64,000 bases of DNA from Cyanodermella asteris (taxonomy: Eukaryota > Ascomycota > Lecanoromycetes > Ostropales > Stictidaceae): contig UYJD01000004.1 of assembly GCA_900618795.1 (NCBI GenBank), positions 376,395 to 440,394 of the forward strand, given 5' to 3'. Below are positions 10,272 to 19,501 of this stretch, in pieces (positions within the stretch are counted from its first letter, which is position 1; every line of letters starts with the position of its first letter). The position numbers were made by a program, and so were the translations under genes. The notes beneath the pieces are model-generated. The model ran no database searches. It worked only from the letters and a program-made list of their open reading frames with translations, and was not told the origin of the DNA.

Positions 10272-10978
10272 ATGTACCTCAGAACGTGCCTTTCGAGCGC
10301 CCTGCTCCTCTTCTCCTTCCCCTTCTGCGTCGCGACAGGCAACTCTTCCCTTTGCGCCGCGTATCCGCAGCAAAATACCACGTACCCGTCCAGAAACGAG
10401 ATTTGTGAGGTACTCGCGGGTTTCAACGGTCCGTTCACCTCAGTTGGCACAAAGAACTTCATCGAGCACGTCAGCCCGACCGTGCAATGGACAATCGAGG
10501 GAACCCACCCCCTGGCCGGCACGTACCCGAACCGGACCCTCTTCGTCGGTGCCCTGAGCCGCATCGAGGCACTGGCCACGAAGCCCTTCGAAGCTAGCGT
10601 GATCAACATCATCGGCGGCGGCGAGGAGGAATGGAGCACCGTCGAGCTGTGGATCCGGGGTACATGCAAAAACGGTAAGCAAAGCAGTTGTGTCCGGAAC
10701 AGATTGTCCGATTGTCCGAGGGTGGTCTGAAGCTGAGGTTTACATGCGCAGGTCTTGATTTCGATAACCGATATGCATGGGTCTTGCGCTGGAGCGAGTC
10801 GCGACTGATCGTCGAGGCGCGCGCGTACCTGGACTCGAGACTGGTTTATGAAGCGATCGTGCAGAATGAGGTTGGTTCGTTGTTCACTTATTCGGATGTC
10901 CGGACGGAGATCACGCCGTACACGAACCTGAATGCGAGTCAATTGGCAAATGCTACAGGCTTGCAGGTGGAGAAGTAG
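10272..10978 (+). CDS. Secreted SnoaL/NTF2-like fold protein
   Basis: Exons 10272-10674 and 10752-10978 (GTAAGC...GCAG intron of 77 bases) give 209 residues ending in TAG. Residues 1-21 (MYLRTCLSSALLLFSFPFCVA) form a signal peptide. The mature part reads EICEVLAGFNGPF, VQWTIEGTHPLAGTYPNRT and later RYAWVLRWSESRLIVEARAYLDS. The V-x-W-x-x-x-G-T-H-P-L-A-G-x-Y motif and the closing strand pair suggest a SnoaL-like (NTF2 superfamily) cone fold. Fungal secreted members of this fold are common and mostly uncharacterised, so no reaction can be assigned. Several N-glycosylation sequons (NSS, NTT, NRT, NAS, NAT) are present. On the minus strand a 304-codon frame overlaps the gene; it is a shadow. Confidence 0.8.
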
Positions 10979-11651
10979 GACATTGCAACGCCGCAGGGAT
11001 GGTCGAATGTATCCGGCGCGATGACTCGGACCCCTCCAGCTGTCTAGGAATATGATTTTGTCAAAAGCTATCCGCGTCGTTCCAGGCAAGTATCCAAACG
11101 GCTTTGGCGCCAGTAAGCGGAGACTGGTTGTGGTGGTGAAGGCCAGCATGAGCGGTCTGTACGCGAGAATTATGGAATCTTATCGATAAGTCATTCCGCT
11201 GGCCGCCCCTCTGATAGAACGGAGACGCATGGATTTCCCTCCTCCTGGAGCTCAGCCTCGACTCAAGTTACACAGAAGAAGATAGGTCAAGCTAGACTGG
11301 GGTACTGTCGGGGCGTCCGTCAGAGGGCGACTGCGCATAACGAGGCTGGCTTTGAAGCGCAAAATTCTTCTCCGGTCAGTAGCATGGCCAGACCACGCCA
11401 GGGACCGTGTACATGTATCTGATGTATGTCTGTTCACGGTCTGTCTCTCTTGAGTCCTCGTCTTCACATACACCGTCCGAGTACATTCAGAACCAATTGC
11501 AACGTCAGAGGCAAAGGATACAGCAAAGGCAATGTGCACAGGTCTAAATAGAAGCAATGGCATCTTCGGGTGGACGACTGACCGTATTCGAGCGATATGT
11601 GGACGGGCCCAGTGAAATCAGACAGATTTGGTCGGGGAGACGCGCCGGTGA
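10979..11651. other. Intergenic, no supported gene
   Basis: 3' region of the SnoaL-like gene and space before the unresolved exon at 11652. No motif was recognised. Confidence 0.5.
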
Positions 11652-11942
11652 TCTTGCTCTCGTAGAGAAGATCAGCCGTGCCTTAGGCTACCAAGGGACG
11701 CCAGCATCGTCGCCGCATCAAGAAAACCGCTATCAAAATACTCAAACAGCTTTACTGGGGCACAGAATGTCAACGTTACTGGCTCCGGTTATACTTATGA
11801 ATGTATCAGTGAAGACCCCGACAAATTTTCCGTCGAGCTATACAGGGATGGCAACACAGAGGGCTACGAAGTCAAGAAATCTGACATTGGCGTGCGCCGA
11901 TTCAGCGAGACCGTTGACGGATTCACAGCTACTCCGTTTTGA
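11652..11942 (+). CDS. Unresolved protein-like exon or gene fragment, start not found
   Basis: A plus-strand frame is open from 11652 to TGA at 11940-11942. Its last 70 codons look like real protein (for example NVNVTGSGYTYECISEDPDK and VKKSDIGVRRFSETVDGF), with balanced polar and aromatic content. The frame has no ATG. The overlapping frame that does begin with ATG (11557) is in a different phase and its second half looks random. Either an upstream exon is joined by an intron I could not place (the bases ccttag just before 11670-11690 could be an acceptor), or the gene carries a frameshift and is a relic. No family was recognised. Confidence 0.35.
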   Translation, partial: SCSRREDQPCLRLPRDASIVAASRKPLSKYSNSFTGAQNVNVTGSGYTYECISEDPDKFSVELYRDGNTEGYEVKKSDIGVRRFSETVDGFTATPF

Positions 11943-12769
11943 ATAGATCAGTGCTGGAGACGCCTTGAGAGGATCTTTTGGCACCGATTTCGCCTACTAT
12001 GGCTCCCGAATCTGGCTCTACTGATGTGTCCAGGCTTCCAAGCCTCTCGTTCGCCAGTTTCAAAATCCCCCGACTCGCCAATTTTCGAGTCAAAACGCTC
12101 TTCAGACGAACTCAACACCTGTGGCGAGGGTTCAGATAAACATTGACTACGAGACTGTTGCGCCGAGGTTCTGCAAACTATACAACACCCTGTACCTCGT
12201 CGTGGCCGTCCAGAGCCTCTGCAACGTTTCATTCGTTCATTCTGCCTTGACCCGTCTTCCGAGACCTGAAGCTCCAACCACGCTTTCGACTCTTTTGCTC
12301 CCGAAAAACTCCCCCCACCCCCCCNNNNNNNNNNNNNNNNNNNNNNNNNAGATATGTGTGTGTGCAACGCGTAGAGCGGTACCGCATCCGCAAGTGTGCG
12401 TGTTTCACAAACACGACACATGGGCCCTGCGCAGACGCAGGAACGAGGGGGGGGGGGTGGGCGCCATCCGGTCACGATCGAACAACAAGGTCCCGCAAGC
12501 TACGATTGTTCCGAACGAAACATCCACACTGCGACGGGGCGACTTCCGGGAATCGTCGTGGTTCAAAGACCACTCAAACTACGAGCAGCCGGCCGAGCTG
12601 AACTGGGTGTCGAACGACGGGCCGCATCGCACTGACCCCGGCGGAGAGGGGCGCTCTCGCGGAGACTTGAAAACGGGGTGTTCCCCGAAATGGCAGTCTT
12701 GTCGACGACCCGCGGCGGAGCGAGACGTGCAGAGAAGGCATACGATGCAGATTTTGGCAGCTGCGGGCG
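11943..12769. other. Intergenic with assembly gap
   Basis: Contains the 25-N gap (12325-12349) and a nine-G run near 12449. Frames running through the N run are artefacts. No gene is supported. Confidence 0.5.
12325..12349. other. Assembly gap, 25 N
   Basis: Exactly 25 N directly after a C-rich stretch ending in CCCC. The same length recurs at 29864, so this is a placeholder, not a measured gap. Confidence 0.97.
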
Positions 12770-12778
12770 GAGGCGGGT

Positions 12779-13210
12779 TTGATTCTCGACGGGTCTGCGT
12801 CAGAGACGGGTGAAGACGCTGTTGATGTGGACTTTGAGGAGTTTGCGTCGGAGACCCGTGAAGACGTTGATGATGTGAACGTCGCCAATGTTGAGACTGT
12901 AACATGTGACCCATCCTCGGAAGCACAGGGATTGTTGTCCGTTTCTTCCCTTCATGTTGAAAAGTTGTGCGAATCATTCCACGGCTTGTGCATTGCGGTT
13001 GTCGTGAGTAGCATACTCGCCGTGGTCCTGTACGCCGCGTTGGCACAAAACACTGGCACGGCTGTTGAGATCGGAGCATTCACTGTAGGAGCAGGCGGAC
13101 TGTTGGTCAACGGGATGCAAGGATGGCACGAGGGACGATGTCGAGCATGTCGGCAAGCTAAATATCACGAGTATACGGGAGACTGCCAACGTGGGAATAA
13201 CGAAGAATGA
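12779..13210 (+). CDS. Hypothetical membrane ORF without ATG
   Basis: A plus-strand frame is open from upstream of 12779 to TGA at 13208-13210. It codes an acidic segment with two imperfect copies of a 16-residue unit (ASETGEDAVDVDFEEF and ASETREDVDDVNVANV), followed by a likely transmembrane helix LCIAVVVSSILAVVLYAAL and a Cys/Arg-rich tail. The first ATG in frame is near the end, so a 5' exon must lie upstream, perhaps across the assembly gap, or the frame is a fragment. No family was recognised. Composition favours real coding; the model is incomplete. Confidence 0.35.
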   Translation: MILDGSASETGEDAVDVDFEEFASETREDVDDVNVANVETVTCDPSSEAQGLLSVSSLHVEKLCESFHGLCIAVVVSSILAVVLYAALAQNTGTAVEIGAFTVGAGGLLVNGMQGWHEGRCRACRQAKYHEYTGDCQRGNNEE

Positions 13211-13483
13211 ATGCATACCAATGTACCTAATCCACGACACGTCACCCATGGGGCGCGCCATACCTCAACCCTGATCCGCTCTGTGTACCGTCCGCCCGCC
13301 CACGCTTAATCAACGCAGAAACTAACGTTATCCAGGAGCGATGACTTTCAAAAGGACAACCCTCACAACGCCAACGCCATGCATCGATCAAATCAACCAC
13401 GTTGGTCCCAGCCCATCTTCATCATATCATAACGCCGAAGCCCAGTCGTGCGTCTCATCTCGTCCGCCACTCTCGTGCCCACC

Positions 13484-16400
13484 TCACTCGCGGTCCTTGT
13501 AAAACTTGCGCATGATCAAATGCAAGAACAAGTTCACATTGACCTTGACCCTCTCCTGTCCAAAGAACTCCATGAACTGCGTATTGTTATACTGCGCCTG
13601 GAGTAGATCGTCAAGCGGGACCTGCGTACTCGCACCGGGAAGACTGATGCTACCACTGCTGCCATCGAGGGTGAAGACACCAACCTCGTTACTGCTAATG
13701 GTCAGATCGATGCCACCCCACGAACGCTCCGGATACGGGCCCCAAGCAACGACGATGCCGCGGTTCGCAAGCTCCGCAGCGGAGTACTTGTATGAGCCGA
13801 ATTTGGGGACGCGGCCGGAGCGGGCGAGCTCGCGCTCGTGGTCCCATTGCTTGGTGAAGGGTAGCAGGAAGCGCTTCTTGCCCTTTTTGTTCTGGAGTGT
13901 CATCATGGCTTGCTCGATGTAGTCGTTGTAGGTCTTGAGCTGGCCTTCGAGGTACTCGGCTTGCTCGTCGAGGCGCTGGAGGGTGAGGCGGACGCCCTCG
14001 AGTTCGCGCTGCCGCTGGATGCGGCGGCGGTGCTTGGTGCGGATGTCGACGGCGATGGCGTTGAGGAGGTCCTGGTAGTTATTGAATTGGGTGAGACGTC
14101 CGAGCTGCTGGAGTTGGATGATATTTTCGAGGGCGGTCATTTTGAGTTGGGGGTAGGTGAGGGAGGCGAGATCGATGAGGGTATTGGCTTCGGTGTAGGC
14201 TCCTCGGCGGTGTGAACTGACGGAGAGCTCGTCACGGACGATTTGCGCCCATTTGTCTTCGTCTTCCGGAAGAACTTGCTTGACCATGATCTCTTTGAGA
14301 TTTTGGCCGGACTGGACGCGGATGATGTACAGGATGCAGCGCTTGGTTTCCATCCAGAGCGCCTTGGCGTGAGCGTCGGGGTCTTCTTGTTCGTGAAGTT
14401 TAGGATTGAGGGTGAGAGTAATTTCGGATGAGCCAACACTCATAAGTTCGCTCTCGTTGGCCTTGGCATTACCAAGCTCGCGAACGAGGTCTTTTAGGTT
14501 GTCGTCCTGGTTGGTGCAGAGATACGCCGTATCCTGCGCAATAAGGGCGTGGATTGCAAAGATGTCGGCCATTTTGATATATAGCGTTGGCTTCGTCTTT
14601 GCGTAAAGGTCGTTGAATTCGTCAATGTCGAAAGCCGTTTCAGCAGTAGGTACGTCGAGCAGAAGTTTCCATGTTTCCAACATGCTCTCGATCGATTCTT
14701 GAATGTACGAGTTCAGGGGCTGCAGGAAGACATTGTCTTGTCCGAATAGGCGTCCTGATGCAATCTGAGCGAGGACCTTGGAGATCTCTGCCAAATTCTT
14801 CTTCTGCTCTGGCATGAGCCCTCGGTCCACGACACCCAACTTCTCGGGTTCCATTATCGCAGGCTGAATGTAGTTCTTCCAGATCCAGTTGCCGACGATC
14901 TGAAGAACGAAGGTTGGGTCTTCCTGAGGGAATTTTTGGAGCAGGTTCTGGTACATTTGCTGAGCAGTGTACCTGACGCCGAAAGGCATCTTATGCATGT
15001 TGTCGTGGATGGAGCTCTGGAGCTGGTCGCAAATGGCTCGCAGGTCTTGCAGATGCCTGATGAACGCCTGCTTCGTTTCCGGGTCTTTGATTGCATCCTC
15101 CCTAGACACTTCTCGTGGTCTAATCGAGCGTTGTCCGGTACGGAGCTGTTCGTTGTCGATAGCCAGCCGGTAGATCTGAAGTGGGTCGCTCTCAAGATCC
15201 AGGTCACCATCGTCGAGCACATGTTCTTTCACAGTTGGACCCAGGACATCGCGCATGTACTTGCGATCACGAGGTGACTTTGCGTAAGCCCCAAACACTT
15301 TCTGCCAGTAGAAGTTCGTGCGCAGATAATCGTTAATGTTGCGACTCGAGTCGGCCTCTTCCTTGATGGAACGAGCAAACAACTTGAGGAGGTAGTATTC
15401 TTCGCGGCGTTTCTGGGCGTATCCGAAGGTACCCATGACAAGGTGCTTGATGCGCTCGGCTTCCTGCTCCGGTAGTCCTTGCTCTCTGACCTTGCGGAAC
15501 AGTCGAGCAAGGTACTGTGGTTGCGTCTGCAATATGAAGAAGAACTCTTGGTAATGCTCCAGCTTGCGTCTCGAGTTTTTGTTAAGTGCCTTGAGATCGA
15601 AGGGGTCCTTGGATGATATGTCACGGCTGTGAAGCATACCGCTAACATGCCCTCCAAAGTGCTTCTGGTGCTTGACGACTTCGTCCAGAGTGATTTTGTT
15701 CTTGACCAACAGCGCAATCTTTATATCGAGCTGTGCAATGTACTCGCTAGCGTTTTCGTTCTGACGAACATGCTGGACAACAGTCTTGCGAAGACGCTCA
15801 AACTCGAGCTCCTCGTCGAAATCAAGGTCACTATCGTTGAGGAGATGGACGAAGTTCTTGACCGTGTTGACCGGAGGGTTCTTGCCGCTGGTGAGACTCT
15901 TGTATGCCTGACCTTGAAGCTTGCCACGCACGAAACTCTGAACCTTGATGACCTTCTCCATGTTTTCTCGGAAGAACTTTTGCTTTTCGGCAAACTTTGC
16001 TCGGAGAAGGGCACCTCGGGCCATTGCCTGCAGGTACTCGACTTGCTCTTCATGCTGGTCAATTTCCTCAAGGAGGTTGAACACCTCCAGACGAATGACC
16101 ATGGCACGTGCAAGAGCTTGCAACTGGATTATTTCGGGAGTGTGAGATTCGAGTTCTTCCCGCAGGGCTTGTTGCTTCGCTCGCGAGAGAACGGCCCGTG
16201 TATGAGCCTGCAATGCGATGATCTTGGATTCCTGGCTCTCAAATGCTGCGGCTTCGCGTCGTCTTTGCAACCTGCTGAGCATTGCTCTGATGCCAGACTG
16301 AACCTCGACCACTTCCGGCGTGGCTGCTTCGAGTTCTTCCTTCAGCTCATCCACGGCAGCCCTGATCGTGTCTCCCCGAATCTTAGCCTGAAGTTGCGAG

Positions 16401-18568
16401 AAGTCTGGAGTATGAGTGTCCAGCATCTCCTTAAGACCATGGTTGGCTTTCCTAGCCAAAAGGCCTCGCATAGCAGCTTGTAAACCTGCAAAGGCAGGAG
16501 CAGACTTCTTGAGTCTGTTGAGTTGACTTGCCTGCTGGGATCTCGCTTGCATGGCTCTAATGGCGCTTTGCAGCTTTGCGATGCTCGGATTTGCCACGCG
16601 CAGTTCCGAAAGCTGTTTCTGGTGATGCTGCCTTTGCTGCATAGCACGAATTGCTGCTTGAAGCTTCGGAAGATCGTTTTGTGAGCGCTGAGTCTGCTCG
16701 TACTGTGCGTCGTACCTTCGTCGCTCCATGGCTCCGCGAATGGCTGCTTGGAGGGACTTGATGCCGGATTCATGTTTTCGTGCAAGGTTCTTTACGTACG
16801 ATAGTTCTTGTCTCGCCTTGCGGGCTCTGACCAAGCTCTGGAGAAGCACGATCTGGGGCTCTTGCGACTTCCACCACTCCTCCTTCCGGCCCTGTCTCTG
16901 GCGCACCACGAAACCCCTGGCAGCGCTCTGAAGATTGACAGCAAAGCGCCTCATGTCCTTGCGGTAGCCGAAGATCTGTCTTGCCCAGTCGCCTCGTAAT
17001 CGTGCCTGAAGATCGACAATCTTGTCTTCCACGTCCCACAAGCTGTTCATTTGGTTGCCGAGGCGCATTCTACATAAGGCACCCCGTAGCTGTGCTTGGA
17101 GTTCCAACAGCGATGCTTCATGTTCGGAGAGTTCTCGGTCGATTCGCTCTTCTTCAGTCTCCTGTGGCTCAGGCTCAGGTTCTGGCTCCGCACCAAAGTT
17201 GGCACCCATCCCAGCAAACGATGGCATGTTGATCCCTGCTTTATCGAGACCCTTCTGCGTCTCCTCAAGCTCATGATCCTCGAACTGCAGCTGACCGACC
17301 AGGCTGCTAATCTTGAAGTCGACCATCCCAAGCTTGAAGAGTAGCCAACTAAGCGCGTGAATGCAGTATATCACCTTTGGTATGTTCTTCCTCTCGTACA
17401 GATCTGTGAGCTCGAATCGGAAGACATCGGGTAGCTCGATCTCATCGAGAAAGCGAAAGAAGACAGCAATATTGTCAGAGTGGCGGAACTGAAGCTTGGG
17501 ATTGACGAAGATTTTGATTCTGCGATCGGGTTTTAGGGCCTGGACGACTTCCGCCAGAGTGACGCCATCTCGAAGAGCCTCTTCGAGTTGGACGATGGGA
17601 GGAATGGGTTTGTGGATGATGTCTTCAATCCACTCTTTTGCTTCACCGATATGACAAAGATACTCGTACGCTTGGAGGAACTTTCGTTGTTGGTCCATCC
17701 AGTGCGTGGCGGCCCATGCTGTCGTTGGTTTCGGTTGCTGGGGTCGCACCGAGTTGTTTCTTTGGAGTCGTCTTCTGCCATTCAAGCCAACAACTGAAGA
17801 GACCTGTAAGGAGTCAAAGTCTTCAGCGCCTTCCTGCGCAAGCCGGCCAAGTGTGCGGAGCTCCTTTGTTGAAGATCCCTTCAGGTCTGCTAGATCAGGG
17901 GAAGTCAGGAGTGATTGGTGCTTGACATGAGATATTTGCCGAGCCGTTCGTGGGCTTGGAGTCAACGCAGCCTCAGATCCAGATCTCTTATGACCTGAGA
18001 CCTGTCTTGGCCGCGGACTCCCATCCATCCCAAATCTCGATGGAGAAGGTAATCCGGGTGACCTTGTTGGTGTATTGCTCCAGCTCCTGTCCATTTGCGT
18101 GGTCTCTTGTTTCAAGGAGACGACAGGCGACTCGCCCTTGTAGACCGGTGGTGTGTTTGCGGCATTTGGTGGTTGAGGCAGCGGCCTCAAACCAGCTCTT
18201 GCGCTCTTGTACTGTATCGCAGGATTCGACTTGACCAGCGAGTCGCTTTCATTGTTATTGAGACCGTACTTTGTCGGGCTAGGTGGACCTCCGCCTCCGC
18301 CGCGTTCGACGTCCCGCCTGAGACCCGTCAATCCATTGCTATATAAACTCGATGCGGCTGAAGATATGGTGCTGGTCCGGCTAGGACCGGAATGCGACTG
18401 GTCTGAATTCATGGAGTAGGCTGAAAGAGCGGAGGATGCATTCGACGCCGTCGACTTGTTGCGCGTAGGAGATGTGGTAGGCGAAGGAGCGGCGTACAGG
18501 CTCCGTCGCGGCTCGAGATTGAAGGACATGGCGGGCGCGAGAGAGCTAGATTTGGGCGAGTAGTGCAA
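13484..18568 (-). CDS. IQGAP (IQG1/Rng2-type) actin-ring scaffold
   Basis: One uninterrupted frame of 1,694 codons ending in TGA. Residues 1-280 are a low-complexity Ser/Pro-rich head. A calponin-homology domain spans about 290-415 (WMDQQRKFLQAYEYL ... VIYCIHALSWLLFKLG). From about 500 to 900 there is an array of IQ-type repeats, each with an L-Q-A/S-x-x-R-G/A core, expected to bind calmodulin or light chains. A RasGAP-related domain follows (about 1000-1300; KDPFDLKALNKNSRRKLEHY, VGNWIWKNYIQPAIMEPEKLG). A RasGAP C-terminal domain ends near 1630. Yeast Iqg1 and fission yeast Rng2 organise the contractile actomyosin ring at septation, and this layout is the same; GAP domains of the family bind rather than inactivate small GTPases. 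The second methionine (at 18529, MSFNLEPRRSLY) may be the true start. The opposite strand shows long shadow frames. Confidence 0.95.
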   Translation of the reverse strand: MHYSPKSSSLAPAMSFNLEPRRSLYAAPSPTTSPTRNKSTASNASSALSAYSMNSDQSHSGPSRTSTISSAASSLYSNGLTGLRRDVERGGGGGPPSPTKYGLNNNESDSLVKSNPAIQYKSARAGLRPLPQPPNAANTPPVYKGESPVVSLKQETTQMDRSWSNTPTRSPGLPSPSRFGMDGSPRPRQVSGHKRSGSEAALTPSPRTARQISHVKHQSLLTSPDLADLKGSSTKELRTLGRLAQEGAEDFDSLQVSSVVGLNGRRRLQRNNSVRPQQPKPTTAWAATHWMDQQRKFLQAYEYLCHIGEAKEWIEDIIHKPIPPIVQLEEALRDGVTLAEVVQALKPDRRIKIFVNPKLQFRHSDNIAVFFRFLDEIELPDVFRFELTDLYERKNIPKVIYCIHALSWLLFKLGMVDFKISSLVGQLQFEDHELEETQKGLDKAGINMPSFAGMGANFGAEPEPEPEPQETEEERIDRELSEHEASLLELQAQLRGALCRMRLGNQMNSLWDVEDKIVDLQARLRGDWARQIFGYRKDMRRFAVNLQSAARGFVVRQRQGRKEEWWKSQEPQIVLLQSLVRARKARQELSYVKNLARKHESGIKSLQAAIRGAMERRRYDAQYEQTQRSQNDLPKLQAAIRAMQQRQHHQKQLSELRVANPSIAKLQSAIRAMQARSQQASQLNRLKKSAPAFAGLQAAMRGLLARKANHGLKEMLDTHTPDFSQLQAKIRGDTIRAAVDELKEELEAATPEVVEVQSGIRAMLSRLQRRREAAAFESQESKIIALQAHTRAVLSRAKQQALREELESHTPEIIQLQALARAMVIRLEVFNLLEEIDQHEEQVEYLQAMARGALLRAKFAEKQKFFRENMEKVIKVQSFVRGKLQGQAYKSLTSGKNPPVNTVKNFVHLLNDSDLDFDEELEFERLRKTVVQHVRQNENASEYIAQLDIKIALLVKNKITLDEVVKHQKHFGGHVSGMLHSRDISSKDPFDLKALNKNSRRKLEHYQEFFFILQTQPQYLARLFRKVREQGLPEQEAERIKHLVMGTFGYAQKRREEYYLLKLFARSIKEEADSSRNINDYLRTNFYWQKVFGAYAKSPRDRKYMRDVLGPTVKEHVLDDGDLDLESDPLQIYRLAIDNEQLRTGQRSIRPREVSREDAIKDPETKQAFIRHLQDLRAICDQLQSSIHDNMHKMPFGVRYTAQQMYQNLLQKFPQEDPTFVLQIVGNWIWKNYIQPAIMEPEKLGVVDRGLMPEQKKNLAEISKVLAQIASGRLFGQDNVFLQPLNSYIQESIESMLETWKLLLDVPTAETAFDIDEFNDLYAKTKPTLYIKMADIFAIHALIAQDTAYLCTNQDDNLKDLVRELGNAKANESELMSVGSSEITLTLNPKLHEQEDPDAHAKALWMETKRCILYIIRVQSGQNLKEIMVKQVLPEDEDKWAQIVRDELSVSSHRRGAYTEANTLIDLASLTYPQLKMTALENIIQLQQLGRLTQFNNYQDLLNAIAVDIRTKHRRRIQRQRELEGVRLTLQRLDEQAEYLEGQLKTYNDYIEQAMMTLQNKKGKKRFLLPFTKQWDHERELARSGRVPKFGSYKYSAAELANRGIVVAWGPYPERSWGGIDLTISSNEVGVFTLDGSSGSISLPGASTQVPLDDLLQAQYNNTQFMEFFGQERVKVNVNLFLHLIMRKFYKDRE

Positions 18569-19501
18569 ATGCGGTTGCGCCTTTCAGTGTGTCGTGCCTC
18601 CTGTATCCGTCTTGATTGTTCCTTCTCGCGCTCGTGGTGGCTGTTGCATATTCCAGTCTGCGGCCTTCAAACGGCCTGGGACAACATCGGGGAAGAGTGA
18701 CGTGCCAGTCGCAGCTTGTTACGCGTATCGATAGAGGCCGTGTCGCGATTGAGAGACTAGCTCCGGCCGATGGTAGATTGGACTTGATCTTTAGGGCTGC
18801 CCGCGCGATGAGTAGCAGAGTGAGGATTTGAAACGCCGCAATGATGCAAAGGTGGGTGGGTGAGCAAAATGGAATGTTGTGACAACCGGCGCCAAGACAA
18901 TGAAAGTAAACAAGGCCGTGCAGATCGCAGCGCTTTGATTCCGCAGCACCACAGCCGAGGCGCCACAACAAGACCCTTGCCTCGACCCCACTGAGCTAAT
19001 GCAAGTGATAATGCTGGTGTATGTTATGAGCTGGCTTGTGTTTCCCAAGTCTAGAAAGGATGTTGCGGTAAGAACCCAGAATGATCGTTCGGTTGTTCTG
19101 AACGGGAACGTACGGGCATATTCCAGCCAGGTACAAATTTTACTGGTGAAGTTATTCGGTGCGAGTGACGAACTCATTCGTCAAATATTACAAGCCATTC
19201 TTTGCCGCGTTCGATAAACAACCAGTATCCCTGGGAATTCCATCCGATGAGATGTCTCAATCTACCTGTCGTGAAAGCATGGCTAAGGACGACCTCGCTT
19301 GAGCGTCTGCGATGCACATACCTCTTTCTAGTCAGTCATAACGTGCCAAGCAATTGAGATGTGAAATTATGCTCATGAGATATTTCATCGTACTTGTACA
19401 ACGTAAAGGGTATCATCTATGCAGTGCCACGCATCACACGCAAGGCTTTTGATCGTCATCCGTCCACACCCCTCCCATCCTCGCTCACTCATTCTCCCAG
19501 C
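18569..19501. other. Intergenic, no supported gene
   Basis: 5' region of the IQGAP gene and 3' side of the permease gene (both minus strand). Short ORFs only. Confidence 0.55.

Noticed and set aside
10235-11149. Minus-strand ORF of 304 codons
   Set aside because: It lies antisense to the spliced SnoaL-like gene, whose signal peptide, splice sites and fold motifs are clear.
13484-18568. General reassignment of TAG to glutamine in this genome
   Set aside because: The glutamine-rich IQGAP frame of 1,694 codons has no TAG, and several genes (for example the dioxygenase at family length) end naturally at TAG.
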